A stretch of 64,000 bases of DNA from Paraburkholderia sp. BL21I4N1 (lineage in GTDB: Bacteria > Pseudomonadota > Gammaproteobacteria > Burkholderiales > Burkholderiaceae), in assembly GCF_002973525.1 (NCBI RefSeq), contig NZ_PVEN01000005.1:409445-473444 (forward strand). The letters run 5' to 3'. Under the pieces are notes generated by a model, which was not told the DNA's origin, did no database searches, and was given only the letters and a program-made list of their open reading frames with translations. Position numbers and translations under genes: made by a program. Positions 50,756 through 58,899 of this stretch are shown one piece after another (positions within the stretch are counted from its first letter, which is position 1; every line of letters begins with the position of its first letter).

Positions 50756-53167
50756 ATGAGTACGTACGACATGCTGGAGCCGGGCCCGCCGCCCGGCGGC
50801 GACGAAGACGCGGTGATGCGCGATCTGCTGCGCACGGTGATGGACCAGATCGGCTGGGTGCTCGGCATTGCCGGCAGCATCATTCTCGCCGCCGTGATCT
50901 ATACGAAGATCGCCACGCCGATCTATTCCGCCGACGCGCTGCTGCAGGTCGACACACAGAGCAATAACGGCGGCGCGCAGAATCCGAATTCGCCGTCGCT
51001 CGTGCCGACGGCCGGGCCGATGCATACCGACGCCGAGATCGAGATCATCAAGAGCCGCGCGGTGGTCGAACCGGTGGTCGAGCAGTTCAAGCTGAACTTC
51101 AGCACCTCGGCGAAGACCATGCCGGTGCTCGGCAAGATCACCTCGCTGTTCACGCATCCCGGCAAGCCGCTCGGCGCCTTCCTCGGCATGCGCTCGTATG
51201 CCTGGGGCGGCGAACAATTCGAGGTCGATTCGATCTCGGTGCCGAAAGCGCTCGAAGGCGCGCGTCTGACGCTGCATGTGCTCGACAACGGCCGCTATCA
51301 ACTCACCGATGCGTACGGCCAGGAGATCCTGACCGGCGTGGCCGGCGAGCCCGCGACCGGCAGCGACGTCACGCTGTTCGTCAAGAAGCTGGTGGCGCAC
51401 CCCGGCACGACCTTCTACGTGACGCGCTTCAACCAGCTCGACGCCGTGTCCGGTCTCGCCGCCGGCCTGCAAGTCAGCGAGAAAGGCCGCGACACCGGCG
51501 TCGTGCAACTGTCGTACATGGGCACCGATCCGCACGCGATCACCGCGATCACCAACGCGGTGGCGGCCTCGTATCTGGCGCAGCGCACCGAACGCGCGCA
51601 GGAAGAAGCGAGCCATATGCTCACGTTCCTGAACAGCGAATTGCCGCATCTGCGCGACGAGGTGAAGAAAGCCGAGACCGCGCTGTCGCAGTATCAATCG
51701 AAAGTGGGTTCGTTCCAGCCGACTCAGGAAGCCGGCGTGTATCTCGCCGGTGGCCTCGATTACGAGAAGCAGATCGCCACGCTGCGCATTCAGCGCGCGC
51801 AACTGCTGCAACGCTTCACGCAAGAAGCGCCGGAAGTGCAGCAGGTCGACGCGCAAATGGCCGCGTTGACGCGCGAGAAAGCGCGCTTCGAAGATCACTT
51901 CACCACGCTGCCGAGTTCCGAGCGCAATGCCCTCGCGTTGCAACGCGACGCCAAGGTCGCCGAGGAAATCTACGTGGCGCTGCTGAACAAAACCCAGGAA
52001 CTGTCGATTTCGCGCGCCGGCACGATCGGCAACGTGCATATCATCGACGACGCGTTGCTGCCGTCGCAGCCGGTGCGGCCCAAATCCGCGCTGATCATTT
52101 CGGCGGGCACGCTGCTCGGGGTGATCGGCGGCATTCTGTTTGCGTTCTGCCGTCGCACGTTCTTCACCGGTGTGGCCGATCCCGAGTTCGTCGAGCGGCG
52201 TTTTCAATTGCCGATTTTCGGTTCGATCGCGTTCAGTCCAGAACAGGCGCGCGCCGACAAGCAGTTGAGCGCGCAACGACGGGCCGCGTTGCCCGCGCCG
52301 CGCTCCACACCGACCGAGGTGCCCGCGTTGCAATCGGGCGCGGGCGTGATCGCGCGGCTGCGGCCGGGTGCAACGGCGGCGGCAAGCAAGGCGCGCCGCC
52401 GCGCCAGCGTGCCGGTCGGCACGCAGACCGTGATTCCGTCCGGCAAGACGCCGATGCGGCCGCTGCTGGTCAAGACGCATCCGTACGATTCGACGGTGGA
52501 AGGCTTGCGCGGGCTGCGCGCCACGCTGCAGTTCGGCCTGCTCGAAGCCCCGAACCGTATCGTCGCGATCACGAGCCCGGCGCCGTCGGACGGCAAGAGC
52601 TTTCTGTGCGCGAACCTCGCCGCGCTGATCGCGGAGTCCGGCAAGCGCGTGCTGCTGATCGACGCCGATCTGCGACGCGGCCGGCTCGCGCAATATCTCG
52701 GCCGCTCGCCGCACGGCGGGCTGACCGAACTGCTGACGGGTCAGGTCGATCTGGAAACCGCGGCGCGCGCAACCGGCGTGGACGGCTTGCACTTCATCGC
52801 GGCGGGCGCTTATCCGCCGAATCCGTCGGAGCTGTTGACGTCGGCGCGCTTCAGCGAAATTCTCGCGCGCTTCGAGCAGGACTTCGATCTGGTGATCGTC
52901 GACACACCGCCGCTGCTGGCCGTGGCCGACGCCGCGGTCGTCGCCAATCTGGCCGGTTCGACCGTGCTGGTGATGCGCGCCGGCGCGCATACCGAAGGAC
53001 ACCTCGCCGAAGCGCTGAAGAAATTGCGGCGGGCGCGGGCGCGCGTGGTGGGCGGTGTGATGAATGCCGTGCCGTTAAAGAGCCACAATCGCTACGGAAC
53101 CTATGACTACGCGTATGCCTACACGTATTCCGCCGGCGATCCGCCGGATATTCATGCGCCGCAGTAG
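50756..53167 (+). CDS. Wzc-type polysaccharide co-polymerase / bacterial tyrosine autokinase
   Basis: 803 aa inner-membrane protein. Wzz domain with two membrane helices (residues about 33-52 and 443-462) flank a coiled-coil periplasmic part (AEEASHMLTFLNSELPHLRDEV). The cytoplasmic BY-kinase has Walker A SPAPSDGKSF (about 607-616), Walker A' VLLIDADLRRG and Walker B LVIVDTPP, and ends with a tyrosine cluster RYGTYDYAYAYTY. It controls polymer length and export by cyclic autophosphorylation. A gene for the cognate low-molecular-weight phosphatase is not in the run. ACGGAG precedes the ATG. Confidence 0.93.
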   Translation: MSTYDMLEPGPPPGGDEDAVMRDLLRTVMDQIGWVLGIAGSIILAAVIYTKIATPIYSADALLQVDTQSNNGGAQNPNSPSLVPTAGPMHTDAEIEIIKSRAVVEPVVEQFKLNFSTSAKTMPVLGKITSLFTHPGKPLGAFLGMRSYAWGGEQFEVDSISVPKALEGARLTLHVLDNGRYQLTDAYGQEILTGVAGEPATGSDVTLFVKKLVAHPGTTFYVTRFNQLDAVSGLAAGLQVSEKGRDTGVVQLSYMGTDPHAITAITNAVAASYLAQRTERAQEEASHMLTFLNSELPHLRDEVKKAETALSQYQSKVGSFQPTQEAGVYLAGGLDYEKQIATLRIQRAQLLQRFTQEAPEVQQVDAQMAALTREKARFEDHFTTLPSSERNALALQRDAKVAEEIYVALLNKTQELSISRAGTIGNVHIIDDALLPSQPVRPKSALIISAGTLLGVIGGILFAFCRRTFFTGVADPEFVERRFQLPIFGSIAFSPEQARADKQLSAQRRAALPAPRSTPTEVPALQSGAGVIARLRPGATAAASKARRRASVPVGTQTVIPSGKTPMRPLLVKTHPYDSTVEGLRGLRATLQFGLLEAPNRIVAITSPAPSDGKSFLCANLAALIAESGKRVLLIDADLRRGRLAQYLGRSPHGGLTELLTGQVDLETAARATGVDGLHFIAAGAYPPNPSELLTSARFSEILARFEQDFDLVIVDTPPLLAVADAAVVANLAGSTVLVMRAGAHTEGHLAEALKKLRRARARVVGGVMNAVPLKSHNRYGTYDYAYAYTYSAGDPPDIHAPQ

Positions 53168-53201
53168 GTGTGGTGAGTAGGTAGATCGGAACAGCGTCAA
53201 A

Positions 53202-53246
53202 CAGAAGGGGCTGCGCCTGGATCAGGCGCAGCCCCTTCTGGTTTCT
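53202..53246. terminator. Bidirectional intrinsic terminator between the autokinase and higA
   Basis: An 18-bp perfect stem (53202-53219 with 53223-53240) with a three-base loop and TTTC following. It sits between convergent genes and can end both transcripts. Confidence 0.8.
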
Positions 53247-53268
53247 CGACGAAGGCGCAGCGTGGTTT

Positions 53269-53691
53269 TTACAGAAACGCGCTGACGTCGGTATGAAAAC
53301 GCACGGCCAGCGCCTTGGCGACCTTTTTGCTGATTGCCCGCCGGCCCGCCAGGATATCGCTCACCACGGTGGGCGAAGCGATGCCCATCAGATCCTTCTG
53401 CTTGAGCCCGTGCGTTTCGAGCAGATGCCGCAGCACCTCGCGCGGTTCGGCTTTCGGAATCTCGACGTGCTGCTCTTCCCAGCGTTCGATCAGGTCGGTC
53501 ACGATCGCGAACAGATCGACGAGAGGATCTTCTTCATTGCCATTCAGATGATCGGCGAGCGAGTTGGCGAGACGCACCATCTGCTGGTAGTCGAGTTCGT
53601 TGCGGATGGGCGTGATCGGCAACTGGGTTTGCAGCGAGGCCCAGATTTGAGCGATGTCGGGAAAGGCTCCCGGAAGGCGATCGGCATTCAT
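53269..53691 (-). CDS. higA: HigA-type antitoxin (XRE helix-turn-helix)
   Basis: 140 aa. The C-terminal XRE domain at residues about 80-135 contains LRHLLETHGLKQKDLMGIASPTVVSDILAGRRAISKKVAKALAVRF; the acidic N-terminal half binds the toxin. The ATG at 53691 overlaps the toxin stop codon by four bases (ATGA), so toxin is encoded first, the higBA order. It neutralises HigB and probably represses the operon. A frame extension to 53715 is inside the toxin gene and unlikely. Confidence 0.9.
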   Translation of the reverse strand: MNADRLPGAFPDIAQIWASLQTQLPITPIRNELDYQQMVRLANSLADHLNGNEEDPLVDLFAIVTDLIERWEEQHVEIPKAEPREVLRHLLETHGLKQKDLMGIASPTVVSDILAGRRAISKKVAKALAVRFHTDVSAFL

Positions 53692-53987
53692 GAGTTTAAA
53701 TTCTTCCTCGTCCAAAGGTCGTACTCCGCATGCGTCAATACGTGACGAACGAATAACGACTGCCTGTTGTAGTGAATCGCCGCGACGATCCGGAACCGGT
53801 TGCCGCCTACATCGAAAACGGTGTATTGCGGCGGCACGTAGTCCACGGCGGCGAACGTCTGCTTCAGGTCGTTATAGCCATACGCGAGGCACGCCTGCGC
53901 CAGTGAATACCACGTCATTAGCGCACTGCGCGCGCCCGGATGTCTGTTTATAAAGTCCAGCAACGCTTTCTTTGAAATGATCCGCAT
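53688..53987 (-). CDS. higB: HigB-type toxin (HigB_toxin, RelE superfamily)
   Basis: 99 aa mRNA interferase of the HigB_toxin type, MRIISKKALLDFINRHP. Diagnostic stretch: FDVGGNRFRIVAAIHYNRQ and SLFVRHVLTHAEYDLW near the C-terminus. It cleaves translated mRNA at the ribosome until bound by HigA. Start after GAGGAAATCC. The pair lies between the end of the polysaccharide export operon and a GT4 gene, as an inserted maintenance or defence module. Confidence 0.9.
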   Translation of the reverse strand: MRIISKKALLDFINRHPGARSALMTWYSLAQACLAYGYNDLKQTFAAVDYVPPQYTVFDVGGNRFRIVAAIHYNRQSLFVRHVLTHAEYDLWTRKNLNS

Positions 53988-54292
53988 TGGATTTCCTCGC
54001 CTGGTTTGGCGTGCTGAATATGCACGCTCTACCTGCAAGGCTAAACAGTGCGGCACGGCGCCGATAGCTGGCCTGATGGCATAAGACAAACGCCTGCTGA
54101 TCGGTTACTACGGTACGACTGAAAGCATTTTATTCGCATAACGAGAACTTCGCAATACGCGAATAACAAGACAGCCCGGCCACGTCGAACGGTGCCGCGG
54201 GCTCGTCCTGGCGGCGCATGCGTGTGCATCGTCACGACGCATACGCGCAGATTCAGACCCCACTCATGCGCGAGTCTGCACGCACGCGTGCT
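53988..54292. other. Control region of higBA, downstream of the GT4 gene
   Basis: About 305 bases, A/T-rich around 54115-54170. It contains nested inverted repeats: TTATTCGC (54130-54137) with GCGAATAA (54159-54166), and inside them TTCGC (54149-54153) with GCGAA (54159-54163). These are candidate HigA operator sites, although they lie about 140 bases upstream of higB. No other gene is supported here. Confidence 0.5.
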
Positions 54293-55510
54293 TCAACGTC
54301 CCCAACTACTTTCCTGTGCCGGCTCGCCGGGCCATCCCAGCTCGGGCGAGGCCAGGTCGAGTTCGTTGCGTTCCACGATACCGAGCCGTTGCCGCAGCCC
54401 GCCCGCGGCGATCGTGCGCGTGACTTCGGCCATGAACGCGCGCCGGAACACCGCCGCCGAAAACCGTTCCGCGTTCGCGCGACAGGCGGCCGGCGTGATC
54501 TGGTCACGCTGCCGTTCGAAGCGGTCGATCGCGCCGAGCATCGACACCACGGTCTGGCGCGCGAAATACACGCCGGTGGGATGCGGCTCACCGATCGGCA
54601 CCACCGTTTCGAGCGCCCCGCCCTTGCCGTAGGCGATCACCGGCGTACCACAGGCTTGCGCTTCGAGCGGCACGATGCCGAAGTCTTCCTCGGCGGCGAA
54701 CACGAACGCGCGCGCGCGTTGCAAATGGTCCTTGAGCACTTCGAACGGCTGGTAGCCGAGAATCGTCACGTTCGGGCCGGCCTTGGCGCGAATCGCCGCC
54801 ATTTCCGGACCGTCGCCGATCACGATCAGTTGCCGGTGCGGCGTCGCGCTGAAGGTCTCGACGATCAGATCGATGCGCTTATACGGCACCATCCGCGACG
54901 CGGTCAGATAGAAGTCTTCCTTGTTCGTGCGCAGTTCGAATTCGTGCACGTCGACGGGCGGCGGTACCACGGCCGCGTCGCGCCGATACGTTTTCATCAC
55001 GCGCCGCGCGACGAATTGCGAATTCGCGATCAGACGATCGACGCTGTTCGCCGAATGCGAGTCCCAGCCGCGCAGATAGTGGAGCAAAGCGCGCGCGGCC
55101 CACGACTTCGGACCGGTCAGCAGATTCGCTTCACGCAGATATTGATGCTGCAGATCCCACGCGTAGCGCATGGGCGAATGCACGTAGCTCACGTGGGTTT
55201 GATCCGGGCCGACCAGCACACCCTTGGCGACCGCGTAGGAGCTCGTAATGATCAGATCGTAGCCGGACAGATCGAACTGTTCGACGGCCAGCGGCATCAA
55301 CGCCAGATACGCGCGATAGCGCCGCCGTGCGAACGGCAGGCGCTGAATGAACGACGTGGTGACCGGTTTACCGCCGAGCGGCCTGCGGTCTTCGAGGAAG
55401 TCGACAAGACTGAAAAGATCCGCGTCGGGAAAGCATTCGATGATCTGTTCGAGCACCTTCTCGGCGCCACCCGGTGCGACGAGCCAGTCGTGCACGATCG
55501 CCACTCTCAT
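54293..55510 (-). CDS. Glycosyltransferase family 4
   Basis: 405 aa, GT-B. It begins MRVAIVHDWLVAPGGAEKVL, the typical glycine-rich acceptor loop; THVSYVHSPMRYAWDLQHQYL; donor half YLTASRMVPYKRIDLIVETF and E-x7-E in AEEDFGIVPLEAQACGTPVI. The start at 55510 follows GGGGAGATC. It is divergent from the next GT4 gene by 168 bases. As it lies past the export operon, it is probably still part of the polysaccharide locus. Confidence 0.9.
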   Translation of the reverse strand: MRVAIVHDWLVAPGGAEKVLEQIIECFPDADLFSLVDFLEDRRPLGGKPVTTSFIQRLPFARRRYRAYLALMPLAVEQFDLSGYDLIITSSYAVAKGVLVGPDQTHVSYVHSPMRYAWDLQHQYLREANLLTGPKSWAARALLHYLRGWDSHSANSVDRLIANSQFVARRVMKTYRRDAAVVPPPVDVHEFELRTNKEDFYLTASRMVPYKRIDLIVETFSATPHRQLIVIGDGPEMAAIRAKAGPNVTILGYQPFEVLKDHLQRARAFVFAAEEDFGIVPLEAQACGTPVIAYGKGGALETVVPIGEPHPTGVYFARQTVVSMLGAIDRFERQRDQITPAACRANAERFSAAVFRRAFMAEVTRTIAAGGLRQRLGIVERNELDLASPELGWPGEPAQESSWGR

Positions 55511-55678
55511 GATCTCCCCACCTATTGATGAACGCCTCCAGGGCTTAGCGAAGAGTGTATGTGCCGCATCGTTTGCCGTGCGTGCGCGTGCCCACATTCG
55601 ACGCGCGACAGTGCGCGAATAATTGAGCCTCGCGGTTCGCCTCTTGCGAATCCGTGCCTCTCAATCACTCGTCTTCCT

Positions 55679-57061
55679 ATGCGCCCTACGATCGACGCTT
55701 CGCCTCTTGTTCATGCTTTGCCGCGTATTCAGCCTGTAGCGATCGAGACGTCGGGTGCATTGGGTGCCTCGGGTGCATTGGGTGCCTCGGGTGCTTTGGG
55801 CGCGTCGGCTGGTTCTGTCGGTTCCGTTGCACCTGTCGCCTCGGACGCGACGACGATCGAAGCCACGCGCGCGCCTGGATCACCGAGCGTGCTGTTCGTC
55901 GATCAGAGCGGCCAGCTTGGCGGAGCCGAATTCGCCCTGCTGCAACTGGCCGGACATTGCGCCGCGTCTAGCGAAGTCGTGCTGCTGTCCGACGGCCCCT
56001 TTCGTACGCGGCTCGAAGCGCTCGGCGCGCGCGTGCAGGTGATCAACGATGCGCGCGTGTCGGGTATCGCGCGGCAGGCGTCGGGGTGGAACTGTTTGCG
56101 TGTCCTACCCGGCATGATTCGCCAGATACGAGCGATCGCCGCGCGCGCACGCGAATTCGACGTGCTGTTTCTCAATACGCAAAAAGCGTTGGTGCTTGGC
56201 GTGCTCGGCAAACCGCTGCATCGCAAACCGGTGATCTGGTATCAGCACGATATTCTCACGCGCAACCATTTCGGCCGCGTGCAGCTGAGTGTCGTCAAAT
56301 GGCTGGTGCGGTTCGCGGTCGATCAGGTGGTGGTGAATTCGCAGGCCTCGGCGCGCTCGCTCGCGGCGTTGACGGGGATCGCGGCGGACTCGGTGCCGGT
56401 GATTTATAACGGCATCGATGCGGCTGCGTTTAGTCATGTGGAAGGTGCTGAAGGTGCCGAGGGTGCCGGTGGTGCCGACATCGGCGCGTTGCGGCGGCGG
56501 CTCGGTTTGCCCGCCGATGCATGGCTCGCGGGCCTGTTCGGTCGGCTCGCGCCATGGAAAGGCCAGCACGTCGCGCTCGATGCGATCGCGCGTTTGCCGG
56601 AGGCGCATCTGGTGCTGGTCGGCGCGCCGCTCTTCGGCGAGGATGCGTACGCGCAGCGCTTGCGCGAGCAGGCCACGGCGCTGGGGATCGCGGATCGCGT
56701 GCACTTCGTGGGCTTTCAGGACGACGTGCCCGCGTGGATGAGCGCGATGGAGGTGATCCTGCATACGTCGACCGAACCGGAGCCCTTCGGGCGAGTGATC
56801 GTCGAAGGCATGGCGGCCGCGCGCCCGGTGATCGCCGCGGCCGCGGGCGGCGTGACCGAGATCGTGCAGCATGGGCAGAATGGCTGGCTGGTCGAGCCAG
56901 GCGATGTCGGCGCATTGGCGGACGCGATCGGCACGTTACGGGCCGATCCAGTGCTCGCGCAGCGCCTCGCGCGACAGGCGCGGGACGACGCGCGGTCGGC
57001 GTTTTCGGTGGAACAGTATCTGGAGAAGATGACGCAGGCGATCCGGCAGGCTGCGCGTTGA
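55679..57061 (+). CDS. Glycosyltransferase family 4 with a repeat-bearing N-terminal extension
   Basis: 460 aa. Residues 1-60 are a low-complexity extension with repeated GALGAS units; the GT-B fold begins near residue 63 (SVLFVDQSGQLGGAEFALLQ). Donor-site features: VIYNGIDAAAF, LAGLFGRLAPWKGQHVALDA and the E-x7-E segment TEPEPFGRVIVEGMAAARPVI. A second low-complexity loop (EGAEGAEGAGGA) sits near residue 257. The start ATG at 55679 lacks a strong ribosome-binding site, so translation could begin later, but no good internal ATG precedes the fold. Confidence 0.85.
   Translation: MRPTIDASPLVHALPRIQPVAIETSGALGASGALGASGALGASAGSVGSVAPVASDATTIEATRAPGSPSVLFVDQSGQLGGAEFALLQLAGHCAASSEVVLLSDGPFRTRLEALGARVQVINDARVSGIARQASGWNCLRVLPGMIRQIRAIAARAREFDVLFLNTQKALVLGVLGKPLHRKPVIWYQHDILTRNHFGRVQLSVVKWLVRFAVDQVVVNSQASARSLAALTGIAADSVPVIYNGIDAAAFSHVEGAEGAEGAGGADIGALRRRLGLPADAWLAGLFGRLAPWKGQHVALDAIARLPEAHLVLVGAPLFGEDAYAQRLREQATALGIADRVHFVGFQDDVPAWMSAMEVILHTSTEPEPFGRVIVEGMAAARPVIAAAAGGVTEIVQHGQNGWLVEPGDVGALADAIGTLRADPVLAQRLARQARDDARSAFSVEQYLEKMTQAIRQAAR
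55751..55804 (+). repeat. 18-base tandem repeat, three units, in the GT4 coding region
   Basis: Units TCGGGTGCATTGGGTGCC at 55751-55768 and 55769-55786 are identical; a third at 55787-55804 differs at three positions. Each encodes one GALGAS-type hexapeptide, so length change by slippage stays in frame. Confidence 0.9.
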
Positions 57062-57198
57062 GGCGGATTGAGCGTGGATCGACGAGTGCGTCGAGGCGCT
57101 AGTGACTACGCTGACCACCGCAAGGTTTTGAAACCCCCTGAAGAATCCGCGCGCGATCCCTTTTCAACCCACTCACGCGCGGTTCGAACGAAGCTCGA

Positions 57199-57894
57199 TC
57201 AGTCCTTGCCGTACTCGATCGTTTCAACGCCGGTATCCGTGCCGAGCAGACACAGATTCGCGCCACGGCCCGCGAACAGCCCCACCGTCACCACGCCCGG
57301 CCATGCGTTGATGTGCATTTCCAACGTGCGCGGGTCGCTGATGCGCAGACCTTTGACGTCGATGATTTCGTTACCGTTGTCGGTGATGAACGGCACGCCT
57401 TCTTTCGTCACGCGTACCACCGGCACACCGCCGAGCGCAGTGATACGGCGGCCGATCGCGGTACGCGCCATCGGCACCACTTCGATCGGCAGCGGGAAAT
57501 GGCCGAGCGTGTCGACCCGTTTGCTCGCATCCGCAATACAGACGAATACGTCCGACACCGACGCGACGATTTTCTCGCGCGTCAGCGCGCCGCCGCCACC
57601 CTTGATCATCGCGCCGCTGTGGTCGATCTCGTCGGCGCCGTCCACGTACACGCGCAGCGAATCGATTTCGTTCAGGTCGAGCACCTTGAAGCCGTGTGCC
57701 TGCAACCGCGCGGTGGTGGCGAGCGAGCTCGACACCGCGCCGCGATAGCGCGACTTGCTGGCGGCCAATGCGTCGATGAAACAGTTCGCGGTGGAGCCGG
57801 TGCCGACGCCGATGATCGAGCCTTCCGGCACGGTGGCGTTCACATAGTCGGCGGCGGCCTGGCCGACCAGTTGCTTGAGTTCGTCTTGAGTCAT
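57199..57894 (-). CDS. rpiA: Ribose-5-phosphate isomerase A
   Basis: 231 aa, interconverting ribose 5-phosphate and ribulose 5-phosphate in the pentose phosphate pathway. Family motifs: GSIIGVGTGSTANCFIDAL near the N-terminus (phosphate loop), YVDGADEIDHSGAMIKGGGGALTREKI with catalytic Asp and Glu, and KRVDTLGHFPLPIEVVPMA. The start at 57894 follows TCTCC-type sequence with a modest ribosome-binding site. It lies 62 bases downstream of the rlmB stop on the opposite reading order, same strand. Confidence 0.96.
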   Translation of the reverse strand: MTQDELKQLVGQAAADYVNATVPEGSIIGVGTGSTANCFIDALAASKSRYRGAVSSSLATTARLQAHGFKVLDLNEIDSLRVYVDGADEIDHSGAMIKGGGGALTREKIVASVSDVFVCIADASKRVDTLGHFPLPIEVVPMARTAIGRRITALGGVPVVRVTKEGVPFITDNGNEIIDVKGLRISDPRTLEMHINAWPGVVTVGLFAGRGANLCLLGTDTGVETIEYGKD

Positions 57895-57956
57895 GGGAGA
57901 GGCTGGCGTGCAGTAAAAAACGCTAGTTTACCGGAGTGGCGTGTGGGGCTCGGGAG

Positions 57957-58700
57957 TTACTTCTTCACCGAGCGCTGACGCACCGCTTCGAACAGACACA
58001 CACCACTTGCCACGGAAACGTTCAGACTTTCCACTGTCCCCGCCATCGGAATCTGCATGACCATATCGCAGGTATCGCGCGTGAGACGGCGCATGCCCTC
58101 GCCTTCCGCGCCCATCACGAGTGCGACCGGGCCATCCAGCTCGGTTTCGTACAGGCTCTTGGTCGCCTCGTCCGCCGTGCCGACCACCCACACGCCAGCA
58201 TCCTTCAATTCGCGCAGCGCGCGCGCCAGATTCGTCACGGTGATGTACGGCACGGTATCCGCCGCGCCGCTCGCGACCTTCGCCGCCGTCGCGTTCAAGC
58301 CGACCGCGCGATCGCGCGGGGCGATCACCGCGTGCGCGCCGGCCGCATCCGCCACCCGCAGACACGCGCCGAGGTTGTGCGGGTCGGTCACGCCGTCCAG
58401 CACCAGAATCAGCGCCTTACCGTTGATACCGTCGAGCAGTTCCGCCAGGTTCTGCGCGAGCGGCATGTCGGTTGCGCGCGCAACCACGCCCTGATGGCGC
58501 TCGGTGTGCGAGAGTCCCCACAGACGCGTTTCGTCGGCGGCGATCAGACGCACGCCCGCTTCTTTCGCCGCGTGCAGAAATTCGGTCATGCGACGATCCT
58601 TGCGCGTGGCGTCGTAGTAGACCTCTTCGACCGTCGACGCATCGTGACGCATACGCGCGGTCACTGCGTGGAAACCGTATAAAACCTTGAGACGTGACAT
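57957..58700 (-). CDS. rlmB: 23S rRNA (guanosine-2'-O)-methyltransferase RlmB
   Basis: 247 aa SPOUT methyltransferase that modifies G2251 of 23S rRNA. An N-terminal substrate-binding domain (LKVLYGFHAVTARMRHD) precedes the knotted SAM domain with LVLDGVTDPHNLGACLR, ALVMGAEGEGMRRL and IPMAGTVESLNVSVASG. It lies 199 bases downstream of rnr on the same strand, a familiar pairing in proteobacteria. Confidence 0.96.
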   Translation of the reverse strand: MSRLKVLYGFHAVTARMRHDASTVEEVYYDATRKDRRMTEFLHAAKEAGVRLIAADETRLWGLSHTERHQGVVARATDMPLAQNLAELLDGINGKALILVLDGVTDPHNLGACLRVADAAGAHAVIAPRDRAVGLNATAAKVASGAADTVPYITVTNLARALRELKDAGVWVVGTADEATKSLYETELDGPVALVMGAEGEGMRRLTRDTCDMVMQIPMAGTVESLNVSVASGVCLFEAVRQRSVKK

Positions 58701-58899
58701 GACTGATACAACCTTTGATTGAGCGCGACTGCAACGCGCGCTGCTGTGATGAAGACGAGCTGGATTACTTGGCTGGGCGCTTCGTTACGCTGCCCGCTTG
58801 CAGGTTTCGCTCGAGTACTTGACCGCGTTAAAACGAACACCGCGCGCAACCGGTACGTTGCTCCGTACCCGATGCGCGCGGTTCTAAAACAAGGCCGCT

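Noticed and set aside
50684..53002. 772-codon open frame antisense to the tyrosine autokinase
   Set aside because: Composition typical of a GC-rich shadow, no recognisable fold; the sense frame has Walker motifs.
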